A stretch of 64,000 bases of DNA, from positions 186,001-250,000 of the forward strand of contig NZ_JAHKKG010000014.1 in NCBI RefSeq assembly GCF_018829635.1, written 5' to 3'. Below the pieces are notes generated by a model that searched no databases, was not told the DNA's origin, and worked only from the letters and a program-made list of their open reading frames with translations. A program made the translations under genes and the position numbers. This document shows, one piece after another, positions 1-7,961 of this stretch; the stretch's first letter is position 1; every line of letters begins with the position of its first letter. This stretch comes from Paractinoplanes bogorensis (GTDB lineage: Bacteria; Actinomycetota; Actinomycetes; Mycobacteriales; Micromonosporaceae).

Positions 1-468
1 TCGGCCATGGCCGCGCCCCGCCAGTGGCAACCGCCCCGGCAGAGTGCCGTGCAGAACCACTCGATCTTCGTCGACCTCGAGCTGTGGAGCGATCGGCCCG
101 ACGGCAGCCGCCAGTGGTCGTGCCCGTTCCTGGCCGCGGTCTGGCAACTGCAGCGGCTCGGCCTGCTGCGCCATCTGGGCCGCCCGGTCGCCGAGCCGCA
201 ACCGGCCACACCGGCCGAGCTGCCGGCCGAGTGGGAGCTGATGCCCGCCGTGGTGAAGCTCAACCCGCAGGCGGCGCCGATGCGGGCGTACCGGACGTTC
301 TCGGCCATCGACTCCCGGTTCCTGCCGATCGAGCTGGCCGTGCGGACGATCCTGGGCAACGTCGCCATCGACCCGGCCGCCGCCGCCCAGGTGCGCACCC
401 GGGCCCGGGGTGAGGGGTTCGACCTGCCCGACGAGACGGTCGGGCGGATCGCCTACGCGTTCCTCTGA
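1..468 (+). CDS. SCO2522-like protein, 3' part (5' end outside window)
   Basis: The frame is open from the first base, so this is the C-terminal part (155 codons) of a gene that starts upstream; the ATG at 7 is probably internal. The text (HSIFVDLELW, WSCPFLAAVWQLQRLGLLR, AYRTFSAIDSRFLP, AVRTILGNVAID, DETVGRIAYAFL) resembles, from memory, the C-terminus of the actinobacterial SCO2522 family, conserved but of unknown function. The SCO2521-like gene close by supports this, because these families cluster together. No catalytic motif is recognisable. Its 3' end overlaps the convergent gene by 16 bp (453-468). The family name is a recollection and needs a profile search. Confidence 0.6.
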   Translation, partial: SAMAAPRQWQPPRQSAVQNHSIFVDLELWSDRPDGSRQWSCPFLAAVWQLQRLGLLRHLGRPVAEPQPATPAELPAEWELMPAVVKLNPQAAPMRAYRTFSAIDSRFLPIELAVRTILGNVAIDPAAAAQVRTRARGEGFDLPDETVGRIAYAFL

Positions 469-1409
469 GCCTCGGTCCGTAGCTCGCGCGAGATGTCCCA
501 CAGCTCGCGGAACAGCTGCGCGCACTCCTTGACCCGCGCGTCGTTGAGCACCAGCCGGGTCTCGGCCACCTGGGCCAGCTGCGGATCGCTGATCGTCGGG
601 GTGGTCTCGTAGGCCAGGATGTCGTCGAAGACGATCAGGTCGCGCAACTGGACCTGCAGCGGGGTGTGCACCGCGGACCGGTCGAGCAGGCGCACGTCGA
701 TCGACATCTGGCGTTGTTCCTCGTACGCCCGGCGCAGTTCCGGATCCCGCTCCATCTCGGGATTGTCGAGCACGAAGATGCGCCGCACCCGTTTGCCGGC
801 CCGCGCCGCCCGGCGCTGCGCGTCCAGATAGCGCTGACCGATCTCGCTGCGCCACAGGTCGTGGTCGACCGCGGCCAGGCTGATCGCGTCGACGCTCAGG
901 GTGGCGTGCCGGGTGAGGCCGAGCAGCCAGTCGCGGTCCTCGCCGTAGTAGGTGACGGTGCCGCCCTCGGACAGCTGCTTGAGGAAGTCCGACGTCTCCT
1001 TGATCTTGGCCTGCACGAACTGGTAGACGATCGGCGGCGAGTCCGGTGAGATCGTGGTCGAGTTGCGGACGAGCTGGGTCACCAGGTCGGTCTGCAGAGC
1101 CGACGCCTCGACCGACCCGAACAGCTCGGTCGCCTCGTTGATCTTGGCGAAGGCGTCGCCGACCAGCTTCTTCATGTCGTCCATGCCGTCCCGCTCGAGC
1201 TTCTCGACGGCGGCCAGCCGCTTCTCGAACTCGACCAGGAACCGCACCATCAGCACGATCCCGCCGATCAGCACCGAGAGCGTGATGCAGACGGCCTGCG
1301 GCTGGTCCAGGCCATTGGTGATCAGGAAGGTGGTTCCACCGGTGACGATGGTGACCAGAGCCGTCCGCACGACACCGGAGCCCTCGCCGACCTGGCGCGC
1401 GACACTCAT
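453..1409 (-). CDS. membrane-anchored protein with coiled coil, unknown function
   Basis: A 318-residue protein. Two hydrophobic segments near residues 13-31 and 36-56 are followed by a charged, probably coiled-coil stretch (about 58-100) and a cytoplasmic-looking alpha/beta domain (about 150-300; RRIFVLDNPE, LIVFDDILAYE). I cannot assign a family; a phospholipase-D-like or effector-associated sensor fold is conceivable, but no HKD motif is present. ATG at 1409 was chosen because it shares one base with the TGA of the upstream gene (TGATG), so the two are probably translationally coupled. The longer frame up to 1526 runs inside the SCO2521-like gene and looks spurious. Confidence 0.75.
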   Translation of the reverse strand: MSVARQVGEGSGVVRTALVTIVTGGTTFLITNGLDQPQAVCITLSVLIGGIVLMVRFLVEFEKRLAAVEKLERDGMDDMKKLVGDAFAKINEATELFGSVEASALQTDLVTQLVRNSTTISPDSPPIVYQFVQAKIKETSDFLKQLSEGGTVTYYGEDRDWLLGLTRHATLSVDAISLAAVDHDLWRSEIGQRYLDAQRRAARAGKRVRRIFVLDNPEMERDPELRRAYEEQRQMSIDVRLLDRSAVHTPLQVQLRDLIVFDDILAYETTPTISDPQLAQVAETRLVLNDARVKECAQLFRELWDISRELRTEAQRNA

Positions 1410-2344
1410 CACGCCGGCTCCCCCGCGAGCGCTTCGACCGCGGCCAGCGCGACCTGGTCGCGGATCCGGTCGCGCAGCAGCCGCCACTGGTCGCTCAGCG
1501 CGTCCTGCCGTTCCACCGCCGCCCACAACTCGCGGGCCACGTCACCGTCACGCCGGCCGGGCAGCCACAGGTGCAGCAGGTGGTCGACCGCGGGCCGGAG
1601 CCGGCGCAACGACTCGCCGAACGGAAGCACCCCGATCTCGGCCCGTTCGACGATCCCGAGCACCGAGGTGAGCAGCCAGTCGTGCAGGGCCAGGTCTTCG
1701 CCGAAGGCCACCAGCAGCCGCGGATCGGCTCCGGCGGGCAGCGTCACGCGCAGCACCCGCAGCTGGTCGCCGTGGACCGCGAACCGGGGCGGACCGGTGC
1801 TCGCGGCCTCCTCGACCACGAAGCGCAGCCGGGTGCGGGGCAGGCGCAGGCGTTCGCGGGGGCGTCCGTCGGCCGGGACGGCGCTCTGCACCACATCGGA
1901 CGCACGGCCGGCGATGTCACCGAGGTCGAGGGCAGCCGGGTCGCGGGCGGCGGCGGCGAACGCGTCGGCCACCTCGCCCGTACGGGCCCGGCCGACGGTC
2001 TCGATCACGCCCGGGCGGGCCAGGTAGTGCGACCACGGGCGCCGGGCGCTGCCGTCGGCGGGCGTCAGGGTGGCCCAGGCCGTGCCCTGCACGACATGGC
2101 CACCGGTGATCGCGGCCCGCTGCAGGACGGTGCCGATACCGCGGACCTGACGCGCGGCGGCGGGCACCCCGAGCGGGCAGTCCACCCCGACCGGTCGTTC
2201 CGGCGACCGCACGTACGCCCGGGGACGCTCGAGCCGCAGCACCGGCTCGCCCGCCACCAGGTCGACCAGCATCGCGGCGCCGGTCGCGCTCAACGGTCCA
2301 CGACCACGAAGCAGGCCGGTGTGGACCTCACCCACGATGAGCAC
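1409..2344 (-). CDS. SCO2521-family-like protein
   Basis: About 311 residues from the GTG at 2344; an alternative GTG at 2395 adds an Arg/Pro-rich N-terminus of 17 residues. Text such as GEVHTGLLRG, VGVDCPLGVP, WSHYLARPGVIE and LRLPRTRLRFVVEE resembles the SCO2521 family of actinobacteria, a conserved protein of unknown role encoded beside SCO2522-SCO2525 homologues. I see no signal peptide, membrane segment or catalytic motif. A G-rich stretch lies 8-9 nt upstream of GTG 2344 and could act as ribosome-binding site. It is first in a two-gene unit with the membrane protein downstream. Family assignment is from memory. Confidence 0.65.
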   Translation of the reverse strand: MLIVGEVHTGLLRGRGPLSATGAAMLVDLVAGEPVLRLERPRAYVRSPERPVGVDCPLGVPAAARQVRGIGTVLQRAAITGGHVVQGTAWATLTPADGSARRPWSHYLARPGVIETVGRARTGEVADAFAAAARDPAALDLGDIAGRASDVVQSAVPADGRPRERLRLPRTRLRFVVEEAASTGPPRFAVHGDQLRVLRVTLPAGADPRLLVAFGEDLALHDWLLTSVLGIVERAEIGVLPFGESLRRLRPAVDHLLHLWLPGRRDGDVARELWAAVERQDALSDQWRLLRDRIRDQVALAAVEALAGEPA

Positions 2345-2489
2345 GTCTGGGACCCCCCAATGTCGACGGCGCGGAAGCCTGGGGAGAGTACGCACCTGCT
2401 CCCCAGCGGCGCGCCCCCGGGCCGCTTGACGTCAGCGGTTCGATTGGAACGCAAAGGTCGGCGGATTGCAATACCGACGGTGATCGCTC

Positions 2490-2542
2490 ACAAACGGTGA
2501 GTGTTTGTGCCTACCACCCCCGAAGTGGGGTGACAAGGCACG
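2490..2542. promoter_or_regulatory. two overlapping inverted repeats between divergent genes
   Basis: CACAAAC (2490-2496) pairs with GTTTGTG (2504-2510). GTGCCT (2508-2513) pairs with AGGCAC (2537-2542), with an inner CACCCC (2516-2521)/GGGGTG (2528-2533) stem. The two hairpins share 2508-2510, so as RNA they would compete. They lie between the SCO2521-like gene and the first oxidase gene, upstream of the predicted oxidase promoter, so operators are as likely as RNA structure. Confidence 0.4.
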
Positions 2543-2605
2543 GGCGCGAAATCCGCACTCGCCGGAGAAATCCTCGCGTTCGCTATCCGACAGATCGATC
2601 GCCGT

Positions 2606-2611
2606 TAGCTT
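2606..2611 (+). promoter_or_regulatory. leaderless -10 box TAGCTT
   Basis: TAGCTT ends 7 nt before the GTG at 2619 and fits the actinobacterial TANNNT -10, which would place transcription start on or next to the start codon. It supports the short GTG start over the upstream ATG at 2505. Confidence 0.5.
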
Positions 2612-2618
2612 GAGTGAG

Positions 2619-3578
2619 GTGACCTCCGACCGACCCGATGTGCTCGTCGTCGGCGCCGGTGTCTCCGGCCTGACCACCGGCGTGCGCCTCGCCGAGAGCG
2701 GCCGCCGTGTGCGCATCAGGGCCGAGCAGGAGCCGTGGGAGAGCCATTCGGCGGCCGCCGGTGCCATCTGGGACCCGATCTACGCCCAGCATCCGCGCGT
2801 GTCGCAGTGGGCCGCCCGCTCCTACGACGTCTTCGTCGAGCTGGAACAGCAGGGCTTTCCCGGCGTACGCGTCATCGACGGCGTCGAGGCCTCCCGCGTC
2901 CCCATCTCGGTTCCCGACTGGGCGGTCGGCCTGCCCGGTTTCCGCGTCTGCGAGCCGGGCGACCTGCCCCCGGGCTTCGTGTTCGGCTGGCACTACACCG
3001 CCCCGATCATCGACATGCCCGCCTACCTGCACGAACTCCAGCGCCGGCTGATCACGGCGGGCGGCGAGCTGGTGTTCGGCCCGCGGCTGCGCAGCCTGGA
3101 CGACGCGTTCGCCGACGCCCCGATCGTGGTCAACTGCAGCGGGGTGGGGGCGCGCGAGCTGGTGCCCGATCCGTCGGTCCAGCCGATCCGGGGGCAGCTG
3201 GTGGCCGTACGGAACCCGGGGTTGACCGAATTCTTCGCCGAGTACACCGACGAGCTCGGCGAGATGACCTACCTGCTGCCCCAGGGCGACACGCTGCTGC
3301 TGGGCGGCAGCGCCGAGAAGGGCGAGGCCGACCCGGTGCCGGACGCGCAGATCGCCGCGGACATCGTGCAGCGGTGCAGCCTGATCTTCCCGGCGATCCG
3401 CGACGCCGAGATCGTCGGCCACCGCACCGGCATCCGGCCGTCGCGTCCCGAGGTGCGCCTCGAGCACGAGGACCTCGGCGACCGGCACCTGATCCACAAC
3501 TACGGGCACAGCGGGGCCGGCGTGAGCCTGTCGTGGGGCTGCGCCGACGACGCCACCGAGATCGTGCTGGGGCTCTAG
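2619..3578 (+). CDS. D-amino acid oxidase-like FAD oxidoreductase (copy 1)
   Basis: A 319-residue DAO-family flavoenzyme, expected to oxidise D-amino acids to 2-oxo acids, ammonia and peroxide. N-terminal Rossmann motif GAGVSGL (about residues 11-17), a middle IIDMP substrate-domain motif, GIRPSRP carrying the likely substrate Arg, and the C-terminal DAO signature IHNYGHSGAGVSLSWG. Length is slightly below the usual 330-370. It starts at GTG 2619 with a leaderless -10 and no Shine-Dalgarno. Its TAG stop shares the palindrome CTAG (3575-3578) with the stop of the convergent gene. A paralogue lies at 4423. Substrate could also be glycine or D-aspartate. Confidence 0.88.
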   Translation: MTSDRPDVLVVGAGVSGLTTGVRLAESGRRVRIRAEQEPWESHSAAAGAIWDPIYAQHPRVSQWAARSYDVFVELEQQGFPGVRVIDGVEASRVPISVPDWAVGLPGFRVCEPGDLPPGFVFGWHYTAPIIDMPAYLHELQRRLITAGGELVFGPRLRSLDDAFADAPIVVNCSGVGARELVPDPSVQPIRGQLVAVRNPGLTEFFAEYTDELGEMTYLLPQGDTLLLGGSAEKGEADPVPDAQIAADIVQRCSLIFPAIRDAEIVGHRTGIRPSRPEVRLEHEDLGDRHLIHNYGHSGAGVSLSWGCADDATEIVLGL

Positions 3579-4339
3579 CCGGCCACGTGGGCCGTGTTGT
3601 CCAGCCAGTGCCTCACAACGGACACGTCGCCGGTCTCTCCGGTGAGGGGCAGCCGCCGGGTCAGGATCAGCAGCAGCGATCCGGCCGGGCCGCTCACCGT
3701 GGCGTCGGCCGTCCGGACGCCGGGCTGCCAGGTCGCCCCGTCCGGACCGCGCTCGACGAACCAGGCGTCGCCGGAGTCGGTGGCCCGCCACAGCAGGGTC
3801 TGCCCGCTGCCCCGCAACGCCTCGGCCGATTTCGGCACCTGCATCGCCCACGTCGGCGAGGTGAGCATCCGGAAGTGGTTGGTGATCAGCGCGGCGGCCA
3901 CATCCGGGTCGACGCCCGGGGGCCGACCGGCCGCGTTCTCGCCGTCGAAACCGTGCACGACGGCCTCGTTGAGCATGCTGGAGCGCCAGAATTCGACTCC
4001 CGTACGCCCGTCGCCGGCCGCGTTCCACAACGGCACCTCGTCGGCGAGCGCCGCCACCACCCGTCGGGCCGACCGGTCCAGCCAGGCCGCCCACTCGCCC
4101 GGGTCGGCCGGGAGGGCCACGACCTCGGTCGGCAGCTGAGTGGGGTCGGTGATCTGCCGTTCGGCCATCTCGGCGACCCAGTGCTGGGTCTGACCCAGGT
4201 GCTCGACGAGTTGCCGGACGGTCCAGTCGGGCGCGGTCGGCACAGCGGCGTCCGGCCCGGCCTGGGCGGCGGACCCGGCCAGCCACCGGGTGTGCTCGAC
4301 GATCGCCCGACGGGCCTGGTCCGGCTTCAGCTCGCTCAT
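3575..4339 (-). CDS. maleylpyruvate isomerase-like mycothiol-dependent protein
   Basis: A 254-residue member of the maleylpyruvate isomerase N-terminal (DinB-like) superfamily. N-terminal helical bundle with the typical DWTVRQLVEHLGQTQHWVAEM segment; the metal-binding His set is probably the His of EHLG, a central acidic residue and the His of NEAVVHGFD (about residues 130-140). Such proteins often use mycothiol as cofactor; this substrate is unknown. ATG 4339 is preceded by GGAGAGGG at good distance. It sits convergent to one oxidase gene and back to back with the other, and shares its stop bases with the first. Confidence 0.8.
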   Translation of the reverse strand: MSELKPDQARRAIVEHTRWLAGSAAQAGPDAAVPTAPDWTVRQLVEHLGQTQHWVAEMAERQITDPTQLPTEVVALPADPGEWAAWLDRSARRVVAALADEVPLWNAAGDGRTGVEFWRSSMLNEAVVHGFDGENAAGRPPGVDPDVAAALITNHFRMLTSPTWAMQVPKSAEALRGSGQTLLWRATDSGDAWFVERGPDGATWQPGVRTADATVSGPAGSLLLILTRRLPLTGETGDVSVVRHWLDNTAHVAG

Positions 4340-4410
4340 CGCGTTGCCCTCTCCGTTTCGGTGCTGGTACCGGCTCAGACCGGCCGGGGCGCCCGAACTC
4401 ATCGGTGACA

Positions 4411-4416
4411 TACCGT
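4411..4416 (+). promoter_or_regulatory. leaderless -10 box TACCGT
   Basis: TACCGT ends 6 nt before ATG 4423, with no Shine-Dalgarno in between. It supports the start at MKPDVLV rather than the ATG six codons upstream. Confidence 0.5.
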
Positions 4417-4422
4417 GGCTCC

Positions 4423-5358
4423 ATGAAACCTGACGTGCTTGTCGCCGGGGCCGGGGTGTCCGGGCTCACCAGCGGGATCCGGCTGGCCGAGGCCGGCTTC
4501 CAGGTGCGGATCGTGGCCGCCGAGATGCCGCTCGACACCACCTCGGCCGCGGCCGGGGCCATCTGGGGCCCGGCCTACGTCGACCACCCCGAGGTGCCAC
4601 GGTGGGGCGACGAGGGCCTGCGGATCTTCACCGATCTGGCCGGCGACGCCGGTGCGGGCGTCCGGATGCTGACCGGGGTCGAGGCGTCCCGCGTTCCGAC
4701 GTCAGCGGCGCCGTGGGTGCACGGCGCGACCGCGGCCGGGCCGGGCGACCTGCCGGACGGCTGGGCGTCCGGGTGGCGCTTCCGTGCGCCCGTCATCGAC
4801 ATGCCGGTCTACCTGCAGTGGCTGCTCAAACGCTACGAGGCGACCGGCGGCGAACTGATCCGCGGGCGGCTGACCCGGCTCGAGGACGGGCTGGCCGACG
4901 CCCCGGTGGTGGTCAACTGCACCGGGCTCGGCGCACGGGCCCTGACCGGGGACGACACCCTGGCCGCGAGCCGGGGGCAGATCGTGGTGGTGGCCAACCC
5001 GGGCGTCGAGGAGTTCTTCGTGGAGATGACCGACGATCCCGAACTGGCCTACCTGCTCCCCCAGGGCGACCGCCTGCTGCTGGGCGGCTGCACCATCGCG
5101 GGCGACGAGTCCCCCGGGATCGACCCGCTGATGGCGAGGCGGATCATCGACCGGTGTGCGGCCGTACGCCCCGAGGTGCGCGACGCCGAAGTACTCGGCC
5201 ACCGGGTCGGCTTCCGCCCGATCCGCCCGACCGTCCGGCTCGAACGCGACGGCTCGATCATCCACAACTACGGCCACGGCGGCGCCGGGATCACCCTGTC
5301 GTGGGGCTGCGCCACCGACGTCGTCGCCCTGGCCCGGGAGATAGCACAAGATCGATAG
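4423..5358 (+). CDS. D-amino acid oxidase-like FAD oxidoreductase (copy 2)
   Basis: A 311-residue paralogue of the product of 2619-3578, by eye about half identical along its whole length. It has GAGVSGL, the shared SAAAGAIW block, VIDMP, GFRPIRP (likely substrate Arg) and IHNYGHGGAGITLSWG. The two copies point the same way and bracket the mycothiol-type gene, as expected for an old tandem duplication with an insertion or rearrangement. The start is leaderless. Only 10 bp separate it from the next gene, which nevertheless has its own promoter-like box inside this gene's 3' end. Differences around residues 35-50 and 60-110 may reflect different substrates. Confidence 0.88.
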   Translation: MKPDVLVAGAGVSGLTSGIRLAEAGFQVRIVAAEMPLDTTSAAAGAIWGPAYVDHPEVPRWGDEGLRIFTDLAGDAGAGVRMLTGVEASRVPTSAAPWVHGATAAGPGDLPDGWASGWRFRAPVIDMPVYLQWLLKRYEATGGELIRGRLTRLEDGLADAPVVVNCTGLGARALTGDDTLAASRGQIVVVANPGVEEFFVEMTDDPELAYLLPQGDRLLLGGCTIAGDESPGIDPLMARRIIDRCAAVRPEVRDAEVLGHRVGFRPIRPTVRLERDGSIIHNYGHGGAGITLSWGCATDVVALAREIAQDR

Positions 5359-5361
5359 GCT
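5356..5361 (+). promoter_or_regulatory. leaderless -10 box TAGGCT
   Basis: TAGGCT overlaps the stop codon of the second oxidase gene and ends 7 nt before ATG 5369. No Shine-Dalgarno is present. Confidence 0.5.
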
Positions 5362-5368
5362 CGCCCGC

Positions 5369-6460
5369 ATGCCGGACACCACACCGACCTGGCGCGCCGT
5401 CGAGGACGAGGTCGTCCGCGGCCGTCAACGCCTGATCTTCGTCCGCGACGACGACCGCTACCTGCTGACGACGCTCGGCGTCTTCGCCGACGGGGTGGTC
5501 GTCTGGCGTTGGCAGACCACGGATTTCGACGGGCTGCGGGCCGCGCTCGACGACGGCACCCTGACCCTGGCCCCGCCCGCAGGTTCCCCGGTCACCGTCA
5601 GCGACACGGCCACGGGTTCGGCGTGGCTGGAATCGTTCCGGACGCCCGAGCAGGTGCTCGCCGACCTGGCCGACGAGGTGGACCGGCTCAACGACCGCCC
5701 CGACTCGGCCGGACGGTGCCGCGAAGCACTGGACGCCTACGCCGCCGACCCGGCCCCGGACGGCCTGGCGCTCGTGCGGTCGCGTTACCACGCAGTTCCC
5801 GAACACCGGCGGATCTACATGCTCGGCGACATGGACCACAACGACGTGCCGGTGCGGGTGCTGCTCGCCGAACTGGGCGAGGAGATCCCGGCCCGGCGGC
5901 CGGGGAGCACGCTCACGGTGACGGCCGAGACGCGGGAGTGGGCGCTGGAATACTTCCGCCGCGGTGAGCGGGCGGTGGCCGAGTCGCGGGAGCGGGACGA
6001 GGCCGACGGTCCGCAGACGACGATGCCCCGGCGGGTGGGCGGGCACGTATATCCGAACGGCTGGCCGTCACCGCCCGGTCCCGAGGTCCTGCAGATCGAC
6101 TATCCGGCTCCGGTCGTGCACGACGGCCGGGAGTACCCCACGGTCATGCACGCCTACTGGGCACTGTCCACGTCGGACGGCGCGTGGCACGACCGGATCG
6201 CCGCCGCCGGTCGCGGGCTGGACGCCCGCCGCCTGGGCCAGGAGGCACCCCGCCGCGACGACTGGCCCGCGGTCCGGCTCGGGGTGATGGCCGCACTGCT
6301 GCGCGGCAAGTTCGAGCAACACCCCGAGCTGGCCCGCGAACTGATCGCCACCGGCGACGACCGCCTGCTCTACGTCGACTGGAGTTCGAGCTTCTGGAGC
6401 TCCACCGGCACCAACTGGCTGGGCCGTCTGCTGGAGCTGGTCCGTTCCGAGCTCACGTGA
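5369..6460 (+). CDS. NADAR-domain protein with N-terminal extension
   Basis: 363 residues. The C-terminal ~140 residues match the NADAR/YbiA (DUF1768) fold: YPTVMHAYWALST, RLGVMAALLRGKFEQHPEL and WSSSFWSSTGTNWLGRLLE, where the family motif usually reads L-x(n)-E-x-S-x-D-x-x-W-G-x-G-x-N-x-LG. NADAR enzymes hydrolyse N-glycosidic bonds of riboflavin intermediates or of ADP-ribosyl-guanine. The N-terminal ~210 residues (FVRDDDRYLLTTLGVFADGVVVWRW at 23-47, then helical) are an additional domain I do not recognise. The usual D-x-x-WG is here S-S-F-W-S, so activity should be tested. No ADP-ribosyltransferase partner is visible nearby. Confidence 0.78.
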   Translation: MPDTTPTWRAVEDEVVRGRQRLIFVRDDDRYLLTTLGVFADGVVVWRWQTTDFDGLRAALDDGTLTLAPPAGSPVTVSDTATGSAWLESFRTPEQVLADLADEVDRLNDRPDSAGRCREALDAYAADPAPDGLALVRSRYHAVPEHRRIYMLGDMDHNDVPVRVLLAELGEEIPARRPGSTLTVTAETREWALEYFRRGERAVAESRERDEADGPQTTMPRRVGGHVYPNGWPSPPGPEVLQIDYPAPVVHDGREYPTVMHAYWALSTSDGAWHDRIAAAGRGLDARRLGQEAPRRDDWPAVRLGVMAALLRGKFEQHPELARELIATGDDRLLYVDWSSSFWSSTGTNWLGRLLELVRSELT

Positions 6461-6469
6461 GGGCTGGGG

Positions 6470-6497
6470 CCGGGCCGGCTTGGCGGAGCCGGCCCGG
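6470..6497. terminator. GC-rich hairpin between convergent genes
   Basis: Perfect 11-bp arms (6470-6480 and 6487-6497) around a 6-nt loop, lying just after the NADAR gene stop. There is no T-tract, but the position suits a bidirectional terminator. Confidence 0.6.
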
Positions 6498-6502
6498 CCT
6501 GG

Positions 6503-6539
6503 CCGGGCGTGTCCGGCGGATCGCGCGGGACACGCCCGG
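6503..6539. terminator. second hairpin, 5 bp before the chitinase stop
   Basis: CCGGGCGTGTCC (6503-6514) pairs perfectly with GGACACGCCCGG (6528-6539) over a 13-nt loop. In tandem with the previous hairpin it probably ends transcription from the chitinase side. Confidence 0.6.
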
Positions 6540-6544
6540 GCCGG

Positions 6545-7897
6545 TCAGCGGCCCTGCAGGCGCTTCACGTTGTCGCCGAAGGTCCAGCCCTTCGAGCCGT
6601 CCCAGTTGATCGACCAGGTCATCAGGCCCTTGATGTTCGGGACGCTGTTGTAGGCCTGCGTGACCAGGGCCGGGGTCATGTAGCCGCCACCGGCACCGGG
6701 CTGGGCGGGCAGACCGGGGACCTGCTTGTCGTACGGGATCCGGATCGTCGTGCCCTGGATGGTCAGCCCGTTGGCCAGGCACTGCGTCTGGACGGTGAAG
6801 CCCTGCACGGTGCCCGCGCCGTACGAGTCGCCGGAGCAGCCGTACATCGAGCCGTTGTAGTACTGCATGTTCAGCCACCACAGCCGGCCGTTGTCCAGGT
6901 ACTTCTTGATGATCGGCAGGTACGAGCCCCAGATCGAGCCGTAGGTGACGCTGCCGCCGGTGACGTAGGCGGTCTCGGGGGCCATGGTCAGGCCGAAGTT
7001 GGACGGCATGGCAGCCAGCACGCCGTCGATGATGCGGATCAGGTTGGCCTGCGAGGTCGACAGCTGGTTGATGTTGCCGCTGCCGGTCAGGCCGGTCTCG
7101 ATGTCGATGTCGATGCCGTCGAAGCTGTACTGCTTGAGGATCGGCACGATGGTCGTCACGAACCGGTCGGCGACGGCGCTCGAGCTCAGGTCGATGCCCG
7201 CGGTCGCGCCGCCGATCGACATCAGGATGGTCGCGCCCTGCTGCTTGGCCGCGCAGATCTCGGTCGTGGTCGGCACCCGCACGCCGGCGTCCATGCCGTT
7301 CTCCCACAGCACCGTGCCGTCCGAGCGGATCACCGGGAAGGCCGCCATCAGCACGTTGTAGCCGTGCTGGCTGATCCGGCTGTCGTTCATCGGAATCCAG
7401 CCCATGCCCGGGTGCACGCCGTTGGAGGCGCCGTCCCAGTTCTCCCAGTAGCCCTGCAGCACCTTGCCCGCGGGCTTACCGCGAACGGCACACCCGACAG
7501 GCGGGGTGGTGGGCGGGGTGGTGGGCGGAGTCGTCGTGGGCGGCGGAGTGGTGGCGGGCGGGGTCGTCGGAGGGCGGGTGGTCGGCGGGGTCGTGCCGGG
7601 CGGCGGAGTGGTGGGCTGGCCGGTGCAGGCGCCGAGGTCGGTCCACAGTGACGGCGTGGCGGCCGGGTTCCAGCCCGCGCCCGGATAGGCGGTGTGCGTC
7701 ACGAGCGCCTGGTAGTTACGCGAGTTGTAGGCGACCTGCTGGCCGGCGGTGTAGGTGCGGCCCTCGACCCAGAATGTGCCCGCGCACGTCACCGCCGCGG
7801 AGGCCGTGCCCCCGCCGGTGATCACGGCGACGGCGAGTCCGCCGGCCGCCACTCCGAGCGCTGCGGACAGCGCCACCAATCTCCGACGAACACCCAT
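6545..7897 (-). CDS. secreted GH18 chitinase with CBM5/12
   Basis: 450 residues. Signal peptide of about 35 residues ending at TASA; a CBM5/12-type chitin-binding module (about 37-92: aromatic-rich, WVEGRTYTAGQQVAY to WTDLGAC); a Pro/Thr linker (about 94-135); and a GH18 TIM barrel (about 145-450). The catalytic motif DGIDIDIE is at 260-267, with Glu267 as proton donor; MSIGG matches the conserved SxGG strand. It hydrolyses chitin outside the cell. ATG 7897 follows GAGGGAG at good spacing; upstream in-frame ATGs are less likely. The upstream gap is only 64 bp and AT-rich, with a TATAGAT -10-like box (7951-7957). No DasR-type site is obvious. Confidence 0.93.
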   Translation of the reverse strand: MGVRRRLVALSAALGVAAGGLAVAVITGGGTASAAVTCAGTFWVEGRTYTAGQQVAYNSRNYQALVTHTAYPGAGWNPAATPSLWTDLGACTGQPTTPPPGTTPPTTRPPTTPPATTPPPTTTPPTTPPTTPPVGCAVRGKPAGKVLQGYWENWDGASNGVHPGMGWIPMNDSRISQHGYNVLMAAFPVIRSDGTVLWENGMDAGVRVPTTTEICAAKQQGATILMSIGGATAGIDLSSSAVADRFVTTIVPILKQYSFDGIDIDIETGLTGSGNINQLSTSQANLIRIIDGVLAAMPSNFGLTMAPETAYVTGGSVTYGSIWGSYLPIIKKYLDNGRLWWLNMQYYNGSMYGCSGDSYGAGTVQGFTVQTQCLANGLTIQGTTIRIPYDKQVPGLPAQPGAGGGYMTPALVTQAYNSVPNIKGLMTWSINWDGSKGWTFGDNVKRLQGR

Positions 7898-7961
7898 GGC
7901 GACTCCCTCAGTGCGCATGTGACCTGCGTTACGCACATCATGGAGTTCACATCTATAAATA

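Noticed and set aside
7898-7961. DasR or chitinase direct-repeat operator
   Set aside because: I found neither the ACTGGTCTAGACCAGT-like site nor the streptomycete 12-bp direct repeat in this gap.
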